From the NCBI GenBank assembly GCA_046153015.1, contig JBJXGF010000338.1:1-21009 (forward strand): a stretch of 21,009 bases of DNA, read 5' to 3'. The translations under genes and the position numbers were made by a program. The notes under the pieces are model-generated. The model made no database searches and was not told where the DNA came from. It saw only the letters and a program-made list of their open reading frames with translations. Numbering within the stretch: the stretch's first letter is position 1; each line of letters opens with the position of its first letter. This DNA comes from JBJXGF01 sp046153015. GTDB lineage: Bacteria; Actinomycetota; Acidimicrobiia; Acidimicrobiales; CAIXPF01. Shown piece by piece: positions 14,359 through 20,018 of the stretch.

Positions 14359-14670
14359 TTAGGCCGATATGCCGACGCGCTGCATGATGCGCTCGCCAGC
14401 CGCCAGACCTTCGGTCGCCGTCATCGCCGGCGCGAACCTCACGTCGAAGTACTCGCCCCAGTCGAGCGTCAATTGCAGCATCGCCTCAGTCGAGATGTCC
14501 TCGTACACGCACACGACGACAGGGATGCTGCGGTCGTTGCCCAACGTCCAGTACTCCTCCGCCACCGTCGCTCCCGGCGGATAACTCCACGACGCCCGCT
14601 TCGCCATTGCCGCTGCGGCGGGCTGCGGCTGCAGATCCCCTCGCCACGTCATCAAGGCCAGAACACGCAC
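14359..14670 (-). CDS. Small protein, DUF3303-like
   Basis: This 103-aa protein starts at GTG 14670, supported by GGGAGGAG 8 nt upstream. It reads MRVLALMTWRGDLQPQPAAA, then ASWSYPPGATVAEEYWTLGNDRS, VVVCVYEDISTEAMLQLTLDW, and DVRFAPAMTATEGLAAGERIM. An N-terminal strand ending in TW, a YWTLG centre and a V(Y/E)xxDxxxA..W helix followed by a (V/I)xPxM strand recall DUF3303, a small ferredoxin-like alpha-beta fold of unknown role. The assignment is by appearance only. There is no signal peptide or membrane segment. It is convergent with the aldehyde dehydrogenase, 33 bp away. Confidence 0.65.
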   Translation of the reverse strand: MRVLALMTWRGDLQPQPAAAAMAKRASWSYPPGATVAEEYWTLGNDRSIPVVVCVYEDISTEAMLQLTLDWGEYFDVRFAPAMTATEGLAAGERIMQRVGISA

Positions 14671-14801
14671 GGCGGGCTCCTCCCACGACGGATGCGGACG
14701 AGCATCCGGTGATCACATGATGGCGACGACGATCTCGGTCCTGCAGGGCCGGAAGGCACTGCAGCGTTTGACCGAACGCGCTGACTCAGCCGGGAATCAG
14801 A
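14671..14801. other. 131-bp intergenic stretch
   Basis: It lies between the DUF3303-like gene's start and the NTF2-like gene's stop, both on the minus strand. Apart from the GGGAGGAG ribosome site of the former (just above 14670), I see no gene, strong hairpin or repeat. Confidence 0.5.
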
Positions 14802-15200
14802 TCAGGCTTCGCGTGTGTCGGTGTGGAACGACTTCGACACGATGCGCCACCGGCCCTCCACCTTCAGCAGGCTGAGGTAGTCGGTGAAATAGCGCGGCGG
14901 CAGCTGGCATTGCACCTTGGCGAACGCGGTGGCGGGGCCGGACTGGTCGATCGTGACCACCCGGTCGAGGCGGGCGTCGCCCCGAGCCCGGGCCGAGGCG
15001 CGGCCGGCCACGATGCGCAGCCACTCGGCCAGCGGGAGGTCGGCGACCTCCGCCTCGCTCGACACGCTGTAGAGATGAGCGACCGGGTGGAACGCCTCGG
15101 CCAGCTTGTCGACGTCGCCGTCGTACAGCCCGTCGAAGTAGGTCTGCAGCGTGGCCTCGATGGCGGCCAACTCGCTCGTGACGCTCAGGTCCGCGGCCAT
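14802..15200 (-). CDS. NTF2-like (lumazine-binding-like) protein
   Basis: This 132-aa protein has the NTF2-like cone fold pattern: ELAAIEATLQTYFDGLYDGDVDKLAEAFHP (about 10-39) as the opening helices, LYSVSSEAEVADLPLAEWLRIVAGR, then strands with DRVVTIDQSGPATAFAKVQCQL, and the closing YFTDYLSLLKVEGRWRIVSKSFHTD. This is the nuclear-transport-factor-2/lumazine_bd_2 family common in actinobacteria. Members include isomerases, dehydratases and proteins of unknown role; no catalytic residue is diagnostic here. A TAGAGT -10 ends 6 nt before the ATG, with no ribosome site, suggesting a leaderless transcript. Confidence 0.85.
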   Translation of the reverse strand: MAADLSVTSELAAIEATLQTYFDGLYDGDVDKLAEAFHPVAHLYSVSSEAEVADLPLAEWLRIVAGRASARARGDARLDRVVTIDQSGPATAFAKVQCQLPPRYFTDYLSLLKVEGRWRIVSKSFHTDTREA

Positions 15201-15206
15201 CCGCCG

Positions 15207-15212
15207 ACTCTA
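15207..15212 (-). promoter_or_regulatory. Leaderless -10 element for the NTF2-like gene
   Basis: The minus strand reads TAGAGT, then CGGCGG, then ATG 15200. The 6-nt gap and lack of Shine-Dalgarno match the other leaderless starts in this window. Confidence 0.5.
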
Positions 15213-15376
15213 TCCCGGCCGACGGGCGGCGGGTCTGGCGCAGCGCCGGTGCGGGACCAGCTGCCGGAACGCGAACACGGATGAGACGGGAGGGAGCGGC
15301 ATGGTCGCCGTCACCAGGGTGCGAACACGGCTTCCTGACCCGGGTCAGGGCACCGGATCGGCCGGGCGGGGCCCGC

Positions 15377-15400
15377 TCCTCAGGGCGTAGAACCTGAGGA
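15377..15400. promoter_or_regulatory. 8-bp-arm inverted repeat abutting the DinB-like start
   Basis: TCCTCAGG (15377-15384) and CCTGAGGA (15393-15400) are perfect complements separated by 8 nt. The final A is the first base of ATG 15400. A TAGAAC (15388-15393) lies in the loop, 6 nt before the ATG. It could be an operator covering the start or an RNA hairpin blocking initiation. It sits in the 199-bp gap (15201-15399), which is otherwise featureless. Confidence 0.5.
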
Positions 15401-15963
15401 TGGAATGGACCTCGATGCTCGTGGACCAGCTCAGCTACCACTGGGAGCACCAGGCGCGGCCCCGCCTCGACGGGTTGAGCGACGACGAGTACTTCTGGTC
15501 ACCCGTGCCCGACGCGTGGAGCCTGCGGCCCCGCGGCGCGGCGAGGACGGCGATGGCCGCCGGCGGCGGCTCGCTGGTGGCCGATTTCGAGCTGCCCGAG
15601 CCCTCACCGGCCCCGCTCACCACCATCGCGTGGCGCCTCGGGCACCTCATCGTCGGGGTGTTCGGCGCTCGCAACGCCGCGCACTTCGGGGGCCCGGCCT
15701 ACGACTACGTCACCATGGAGTGGCCCGAGTCGGCCGACGGCGCCCTCGCCCTGCTCGACGAGGTGTACGCCGGCTGGGTCGGGGGGGTGCGCGGCCTCGA
15801 CGAGGCCGGGCTGGCGGCTGCGGTCGGGCCCGCTGAGGGCCCCTTCGCCGAACGCTGCTTCGCCGAGCTGGTGCTGCACATCAACCGCGAAGCCATCCAC
15901 CATCTGGCCGAGATCGCGCTGCTGCGCGACCTGTACCTCCGGCGAGGCGAGCTCGCGCCGTGA
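15400..15963 (+). CDS. DinB-family protein
   Basis: This 187-aa protein is a four-helix-bundle DinB/YfiT-like protein, related to mycothiol- and bacillithiol-dependent enzymes. Visible features are LVDQLSYHWEHQARPRLDGLSDDEYFWSPVPDAWSLRP (about 7-44), TIAWRLGHLIVGVFGARNAAHFGG (about 75-98) and the C-terminal ELVLHINREAIHHLAEIALLRDLYLR. His in the first helix, in RLGHL and in the last helix are the usual metal-site positions. Actinobacterial members often act in thiol-dependent detoxification, but this one's substrate is unknown. ATG 15400 is the longest supported start; the in-frame ATG 15415 is possible. The start lies at the end of an inverted repeat. Confidence 0.82.
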   Translation: MEWTSMLVDQLSYHWEHQARPRLDGLSDDEYFWSPVPDAWSLRPRGAARTAMAAGGGSLVADFELPEPSPAPLTTIAWRLGHLIVGVFGARNAAHFGGPAYDYVTMEWPESADGALALLDEVYAGWVGGVRGLDEAGLAAAVGPAEGPFAERCFAELVLHINREAIHHLAEIALLRDLYLRRGELAP

Positions 15964-16013
15964 GCGCGCGCAGTTCCGCGCGGGTATCCGCGCGGCGGGG
16001 GGGCGGGGCGGGT

Positions 16014-16019
16014 TAGCGT
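16014..16019 (+). promoter_or_regulatory. Leaderless -10 element for the RHH-methyltransferase pair
   Basis: TAGCGT fits TANNNT and ends 7 nt before GTG 16027. No ribosome site is present in the gap, so one leaderless promoter could drive both overlapping genes. Confidence 0.5.
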
Positions 16020-16026
16020 CGGGCGC

Positions 16027-16251
16027 GTGGGTCGGCGTCGAGGGGACGGAGAGGTGCGCATCGCCACCGCGGTGCGCCTGCCGGCGTCGGTGCACCGCCG
16101 CCTGCACGACGCGGCGTCGGATCGCGACGTCTCGGCCAACCTGCTGGTCACCCGGGCGGTCACCGAGTTCCTCGACCGGCTGCCGAGCGCCGACGCGGCG
16201 CTGAGCGGCGAGCGCCCCGCCGACGGCGGACCCGCCGCCGACTCCGCATGA
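16027..16251 (+). CDS. Small ribbon-helix-helix (Arc/CopG-like) protein
   Basis: This 74-aa protein starts at GTG 16027. After a basic start (MGRRRGDGEV), residues 11-52 have the strand-helix-helix pattern of RHH DNA-binding proteins: RIATAVRLPASVHRRLHDAA, then DVSANLLVTRAVTEFLDRL. The strand has alternating exposed residues (VRIATAVRL), as in Arc and CopG. The last 20 residues are a disordered Ala/Pro/Asp-rich tail. RHH proteins act as dimers, often as autorepressors or antitoxins. Its stop overlaps the next gene's start as ATGA (16248-16251), so translation is coupled to the DNA methyltransferase. There is no toxin-like gene; the partner is the methyltransferase, which it may regulate. Confidence 0.75.
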   Translation: MGRRRGDGEVRIATAVRLPASVHRRLHDAASDRDVSANLLVTRAVTEFLDRLPSADAALSGERPADGGPAADSA

Positions 16252-17699
16252 GCGCCGTTCCCCCGCGGGGCGCGCGCAAGGCGAAGCGGGCGGCCACCGC
16301 CACCGCCAACTTCGGCTCGGGGCGCCGGGAGAGCCACGACGCCACCGCGTTCTACGCCCGCTTCGTGGCGCCCGAGGTGTCGGCCGACTCGACCGTGGCC
16401 CGCCTGCCCGACGCCGAGCTCGACGTGATCTACCGCCAGGACGCCCGGGCCATGACCCAACTGCCGGCGAACTGCGTGGCGCTGGTGGTCACCTCGCCGC
16501 CGTACTTCGCCGGCAAGCAGTACGAGGAGAGCCTCGGCGTCGACGGCGTGCCCGCCACCTACTTCGAATACCTGGAGCTGCTCCACGACGTGTTCGCCGA
16601 GTGCAAGCGGGTGCTGGAGCCGGGCGGGCGGATCGCGGTGAACGTGGCCAACCTCGGCCGCCGGCCCTACCGCTCGCTGTCGGCCGACGTGACCGAGATC
16701 CTGGCCGACCTCGGTCTGCTGCTGCGGGGCGAGGTGATCTGGTGGAAGGGCCGCGCCGCGGGCGGTTCGTGCGCGTGGGGCACCTTCCAGCGCCCGGCCA
16801 ACCCGGTGCTGCGCGACATCACCGAACGCGTGGTGATCGCCAGCAAGGGCCGTTTCGATCGAGCCCTCTCCCCCGCCGAGCGCTCCGCGCGGGGCCTGCC
16901 CTCCACCGCCACGATCTCTCGGGACGAGTTCATGGAGGCCACCACCGATCTGTGGGAGATCTCCCCGGAGAGCGCCACCAAGGTGGGCCACCCGGCGCCG
17001 TTCCCGGTGGAGCTGCCGAAGCGCCTGATCGAGCTGTTCACCTACCGGGGCGACGTGGTGCTCGACCCGTTCATGGGCTCGGGCAGCGCCGCGGTGGCCG
17101 CCGTGCAGACCGGGCGGCGCTTCCTCGGCTTCGACACCGACGAGGGCTACGTGGCCGCCGCGGAGGCCAGGATAAGCCGGGAACGGGCCCGGCTCCCGGT
17201 GCTCGACCCGGTTGCGTCGGCCGACCCGGGGGGGGATCCGTTCGGCAGGGCCCGACGCGAGGGGCGTCAGGCGAAGGAGCTGGCCGAGGCGCTGCTGCGC
17301 ACGGTCGGCTTCGAGGAACTCCGGGCCGACGTGAAGCCGCGGGGCCTCGGCCTCGAGCTCAGCTTCCTCGCCCGAGACCAGACGGGCGAGGACTGGGCCT
17401 TCGACGTGTCGGGCGCGTTCACCAGCAGCCGCGCCGGCCTGCGGCGGGCCGACACCCTCTGGAAGGCGCTCGGCAAGGCCGGGGTGCTCCAGGCGAGCGA
17501 GTTCCCCGCGCCGCTCGTGCTGCTCACCTCCGAGGCGCCGGCCAAGGGCACGGCCGGCCACCGGTCGCTGGCGGTCATGCTCGGACCGGAGCGGGCCGTG
17601 TTCGACGTGATCGAGCTGCTCAACCCGGCCCACCACGCCAAGCTGAGCGCGTACGCCCTGAAAGGCCGCACCGCCGCAGCCCAGACCACACGGGGTTGA
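16248..17699 (+). CDS. Beta-class DNA methyltransferase (N6-adenine or N4-cytosine) with extra C-terminal domain
   Basis: This 483-aa enzyme transfers a methyl group from SAM to a DNA base. The catalytic motif TSPPYF (82-87) comes before the SAM-binding motif DPFMGSGSAA (273-282), which is the beta-class order. The FDTDEGYVAAAEARI stretch (295-309) follows as usual. SPPY-type motifs modify N6 of adenine or N4 of cytosine; which one is not decided. The insert between motifs includes NPVLRDITERVVIASKG and SATKVGHPAPFPVELPKRLIEL, typical of this class. Residues about 340-475 form a second domain: KELAEALLRTVGFEELRADV, LGLELSFLARDQTGEDWAFD, then SSRAGLRRADTLWKALGKAGVL. Its hydrophobic strands and FDVSG hint at a degenerate PD-(D/E)XK nuclease fold without the Lys. 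No separate restriction enzyme is nearby. It is translationally coupled to the RHH gene. Confidence 0.88.
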   Translation: MSAVPPRGARKAKRAATATANFGSGRRESHDATAFYARFVAPEVSADSTVARLPDAELDVIYRQDARAMTQLPANCVALVVTSPPYFAGKQYEESLGVDGVPATYFEYLELLHDVFAECKRVLEPGGRIAVNVANLGRRPYRSLSADVTEILADLGLLLRGEVIWWKGRAAGGSCAWGTFQRPANPVLRDITERVVIASKGRFDRALSPAERSARGLPSTATISRDEFMEATTDLWEISPESATKVGHPAPFPVELPKRLIELFTYRGDVVLDPFMGSGSAAVAAVQTGRRFLGFDTDEGYVAAAEARISRERARLPVLDPVASADPGGDPFGRARREGRQAKELAEALLRTVGFEELRADVKPRGLGLELSFLARDQTGEDWAFDVSGAFTSSRAGLRRADTLWKALGKAGVLQASEFPAPLVLLTSEAPAKGTAGHRSLAVMLGPERAVFDVIELLNPAHHAKLSAYALKGRTAAAQTTRG

Positions 17700-17716
17700 T
17701 GGCCGCCGGCACAGCT

Positions 17717-17739
17717 GGTAGTAAGTATGCCTAATACCA
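17717..17739. promoter_or_regulatory. AT-rich palindrome upstream of bfd, DtxR/IdeR-box-like
   Basis: Positions 17717-17738 begin GGTA and end TACC, and match their reverse complement at 16 of 22 positions. This is a clear AT-rich island in GC-rich DNA. Read from 17721 to 17739 it matches the mycobacterial IdeR consensus at 12 of 19 positions, mainly in the core GTATGCCTAA. It lies about 50 bp before the bfd start, so iron control is plausible. The match is partial. Confidence 0.4.
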
Positions 17740-17786
17740 GGTGTCCGGCCCGCCGTGGGCGGGTTGGTCGAGGGAGGCCAGCGGCG

Positions 17787-17963
17787 ATGATCGTCTGCCA
17801 CTGCAAGCGCGTGAACGATCGCGAGATCAGCCGATCGATCGACGCGGGCGCCTCGAGCATCGACACCTTGGCGCGGCACTGCGGGGCCGGGTCCGTGTGC
17901 GGCGGCTGCCGACCCACGTTGGCGCAGCTTCTCGACGAGCGGACGGCGGGCGCCGCGGCGTGA
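17787..17963 (+). CDS. bfd: Bacterioferritin-associated ferredoxin (Bfd-like [2Fe-2S] protein)
   Basis: This 58-aa protein has the compact Bfd/NifU-BFD [2Fe-2S] domain and nothing else. The four cluster ligands are Cys4 and Cys6 in MIVCHC, and Cys38 and Cys41 in SVCGGC. Bfd docks on bacterioferritin and feeds electrons to reduce and release its stored iron. ATG 17787 is preferred over the in-frame ATG 17727 because GGGAGG lies about 10 nt before it and MIVCHC is the normal family start. A bacterioferritin gene follows 108 bp downstream. The leader contains an AT-rich palindrome that could be an iron-regulator site, and the gap to bfr holds an 18-bp tandem repeat. Confidence 0.9.
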   Translation: MIVCHCKRVNDREISRSIDAGASSIDTLARHCGAGSVCGGCRPTLAQLLDERTAGAAA

Positions 17964-17982
17964 CCGGCGCGCGGTTCCGTCC

Positions 17983-18049
17983 CGGCTGCGCCGTGTCGTT
18001 CGGCTGCGCCGTGTCGTTCGGCTACGCCGTGTCGTTCGGCTGCGCCGTG
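17983..18049 (+). repeat. 18-bp tandem repeat between bfd and bfr
   Basis: CGGCTGCGCCGTGTCGTT repeats at 17983-18000 and 18001-18018 exactly, at 18019-18036 with one change (TAC for TGC), and in part at 18037-18049. The array is in frame-neutral 18-bp units just after the bfd stop and ends 22 bp before the bfr ATG, so it lies in the bfr upstream region. Confidence 0.9.
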
Positions 18050-18058
18050 CGGCCGTGG

Positions 18059-18064
18059 CAGGAT
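18059..18064 (+). promoter_or_regulatory. Weak leaderless -10-like element for bfr
   Basis: CAGGAT keeps the A2 and T6 of TANNNT and ends 7 nt before ATG 18072. No ribosome site is visible, so bfr may have its own leaderless start in addition to read-through from bfd. Confidence 0.35.
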
Positions 18065-18071
18065 CATCGCC

Positions 18072-18539
18072 ATGCAGGCCGACCCTGAGATCGTCGAGTT
18101 CCTGAACGAGGCGTTGACCGCCGAGCTCACCGCGATCAACCAGTACTTCGCCCACGCCAAGCTCTGCGAGAACTGGGGCTGGGCCAAGCTGGCCCGGAAG
18201 TACCGCGAGGAGTCGATCGGTGAGATGCGCGACGCCGAACGGCTGATGGAGCGGATCCTGTTCCTCGAGGGCGTCCCCAACCTGCAGCGCCTCGGCGGCG
18301 TGCGGGTGGGCGAGACGGTGCCCGAGCAGCTCCAGGTCGATCTCGACCTCGAGTACGCCGCCGTCGAGCGCTATCGCCGAGGGGTGCAGCTCACCCTGAC
18401 CAAGGGCGACGCGGGCACCCGGGAGATCCTCGAGGAGCTGCTGGCCGGCGAGGAGCACCACGCCGACTGGACCGAGATGCAGCTGCGGATCCTGCACGAC
18501 ATCGGCCTCGAGCGCTACCTGCAGTCCCAGCTCGACTGA
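18072..18539 (+). CDS. bfr: Bacterioferritin
   Basis: This 155-aa protein has the full length of bacterioferritin, the 24-subunit haem-containing iron-storage cage. Landmarks are Glu18 (TAELTAINQYF), Glu51, the haem-ligand Met52 (SIGEMRDAE), Glu94 (DLEYAAVERY), and Glu127 with His130 (AGEEHHADW). These are the ferroxidase-centre residues, and the segment RILFLEGVPN is strongly conserved. The exception is residue 54, Asp where Escherichia coli and Mycobacterium tuberculosis Bfr have the di-iron ligand His54. The centre may still bind iron through Asp, perhaps with changed kinetics. It lies downstream of bfd, its probable reductant, in an iron storage and release module. Confidence 0.93.
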   Translation: MQADPEIVEFLNEALTAELTAINQYFAHAKLCENWGWAKLARKYREESIGEMRDAERLMERILFLEGVPNLQRLGGVRVGETVPEQLQVDLDLEYAAVERYRRGVQLTLTKGDAGTREILEELLAGEEHHADWTEMQLRILHDIGLERYLQSQLD

Positions 18540-18592
18540 GCGGAGCGAAGCCGACACGACCGAGCGAGCGCCAGCTAGCCGGGCGTGGATGG

Positions 18593-18617
18593 GGTCTGGG
18601 GCCGCAGCCCCCAGACC
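18593..18617 (+). terminator. Hairpin downstream of bfr
   Basis: GGTCTGGGG (18593-18601) and CCCCAGACC (18609-18617) form a perfect 9-bp stem with a 7-nt loop, 54 bp after the bfr stop. No T-run follows, so it would be a U-less terminator. It also lies 60 bp ahead of the next MFS gene. Confidence 0.6.
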
Positions 18618-18676
18618 GGATTCGGCATGAGCCCGGCGATCAAGGGCCGAGGCCGGGGGGTCGATACCTGGTCTCG

Positions 18677-19969
18677 GTGTACGTCTCGCTCAAGCGGCCC
18701 TCGGAAGCGGGTGACGTGGCCGGCGGCGCCGGCCGGGCCCGCTGGATCGGGGCGAACGTGGTGGCGCTCGGGCTGACCAGCCTGCTCACCGACGTGTCGT
18801 CGGAGATGACCGCCGCGGTGCTGCCGCTCTACCTGACCGTGCAGCTCGGGTTCAGCCCCGCGCAGTTCGGCCTCGTCGACGGCGCCAACCAGCTGTTCAC
18901 CGCGCTGCTGCGTCCCGCCGGCGCCTATTTCGCCGACCGGCGCCGCCGCTACAAGCAGACCGCGGCGGCCGGCTACGGGCTCTCGGCGCTGTCCAAGCTC
19001 GGACTGGCCGCGGTGGCGGTCACGTGGCCGGTGCTGCTGGCGCTGGTCTTCGTGGATCGCCTGGGCAAGGGGCTGCGGACCTCGCCCCGCGACGCGATCA
19101 TCACGCTGTCCACCCCGGCCGAGCGCTTCGCCAGCGCGCTCGGCGTGCACCGCGCCATGGACACGGCCGGCGCGCTCGGCGGGCCGCTGCTCGCCTTCGT
19201 GCTGCTCTCCGCCACCCACCAGCGCTTCGACGTGGTCTTCGTGTGGAGCCTGCTGTTCGCCGTCGGCGGGCTCACCGTGCTGCTGCTGTTCGTGACCGAG
19301 CCGACCGTGCCGACCAACCAACGGACGGCCGGTGAGGCCCGGGCCGCCACGGCCGCCACGGCCGCCACGGCCGCGCGTCGGCGCATCGGCGCCTCCTTGG
19401 CGGCCGATGCCCGCGTGTTGTGGCGCCAGCGGGGGTACCGACGCCTGAGCGTGGCCGCTGCGTTGCTCGCCGCCGCCACCGTCAGCGACGCCTTCCTGTA
19501 CCTGGCGCTCGAGGCCCGGGCGGGGATCGCGGCCCGCCAGCTCCCGCTGCTGTTCGTGGGCGCGGCGCTGGCCTACCTCGCCCTCGCCGTGCCGGTAGGC
19601 CGCCTCGCCGATCGGTTCGGCCGGCGGCGGGTGCTGGTGGCCGGCTATCTCTGCCTGCTCCTCGCCTACGCCGCCGCGCTGGCGGCGGCGGGGCCGGTGC
19701 TGGTGTTGGCCTGCCTGGGCCTGCTCGGCGCCTACTACGCCGCCACCGACGGGGTGCTGGTGGCGCTGGCCTCCACGTTGACCCCGCCCCGGCTGCGGGC
19801 CAGCGGCATCGCGCTGGTGACGACCGGCGTCGCCGCCGCCCGGCTGGTGTCGTCGGTGACCTTCGGCGCCGTGTGGTCGCGGGTCGGCGTCGACGTTGCG
19901 CTGGTGGGCTTCGGGCTGGCGCTGTGCGCGGCGCTGGCCGCCGCCCTGCGCCTGCTCCGCCCGACCTGA
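18677..19969 (+). CDS. MFS transporter
   Basis: This 430-aa membrane protein has about 12 helices. The first half has ANVVALGLTSLLTDVSSEMT (about 26-45), the loop YFADRRRRYKQTAAAGYGLS and FVDRLGKGLRTSPRDAIITLS (about 123-143), a phrase typical of one actinobacterial and proteobacterial MFS_1 subgroup of unknown substrate. The second half has VPVGRLADRFGRRRVLVAGYL as the mirrored loop. The central cytoplasmic loop carries an ATA repeat coded by three copies of a 9-bp unit. Translation from GTG 18677 is the longest plausible start; a ribosome site is not obvious, and a weak TACCTG lies close upstream. It is convergent with the following lipoprotein-like gene and is not obviously part of the bfr operon, from which a hairpin separates it. 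Confidence 0.87.
   Translation: MYVSLKRPSEAGDVAGGAGRARWIGANVVALGLTSLLTDVSSEMTAAVLPLYLTVQLGFSPAQFGLVDGANQLFTALLRPAGAYFADRRRRYKQTAAAGYGLSALSKLGLAAVAVTWPVLLALVFVDRLGKGLRTSPRDAIITLSTPAERFASALGVHRAMDTAGALGGPLLAFVLLSATHQRFDVVFVWSLLFAVGGLTVLLLFVTEPTVPTNQRTAGEARAATAATAATAARRRIGASLAADARVLWRQRGYRRLSVAAALLAAATVSDAFLYLALEARAGIAARQLPLLFVGAALAYLALAVPVGRLADRFGRRRVLVAGYLCLLLAYAAALAAAGPVLVLACLGLLGAYYAATDGVLVALASTLTPPRLRASGIALVTTGVAAARLVSSVTFGAVWSRVGVDVALVGFGLALCAALAAALRLLRPT
19342..19368 (+). repeat. Three 9-bp repeats within the MFS central loop
   Basis: GGCCGCCAC is repeated exactly at 19342-19350, 19351-19359 and 19360-19368, adding Ala-Thr-Ala units to the loop between the two transporter halves. Length variation here would keep the frame. 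Confidence 0.85.
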
Positions 19970-19983
19970 CCTGACCTGACCTG
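19964..19983. repeat. 5-bp tandem repeat over the MFS stop codon
   Basis: ACCTG is repeated four times; the first copy supplies the TGA stop (19967-19969) together with the next. It lies in the 49-bp gap between the convergent MFS and beta-propeller genes. Confidence 0.75.
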
Positions 19984-20018
19984 GGCTGGCGTCGACCGGA
20001 GCGAACGGTCCGTGCGGC

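Noticed and set aside
16027..16251. Antitoxin of a type II toxin-antitoxin pair
   Set aside because: The fold fits, but the coupled downstream gene is a DNA methyltransferase and no small toxin-like gene is adjacent.
17727..17963. Longer bfd start at ATG 17727
   Set aside because: It would add 20 Arg/Gly-rich residues, overlap the palindrome and lack a ribosome site, whereas ATG 17787 has GGGAGG and the normal family N-terminus.
17983..18049. CRISPR array
   Set aside because: The 18-bp units are directly abutting with no spacers, so this is a plain tandem repeat.
15705..18557. Long minus-strand open frame opposite DinB, methyltransferase, bfd and bfr
   Set aside because: It is antisense to four well-recognised genes; its repetitive segment simply reflects the 18-bp tandem array.
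19990..20015. Terminator between the second MFS and the propeller gene
   Set aside because: Only a 5-bp stem (GACCG with CGGTC, 7-nt loop) is visible, too weak to call in this GC-rich DNA.
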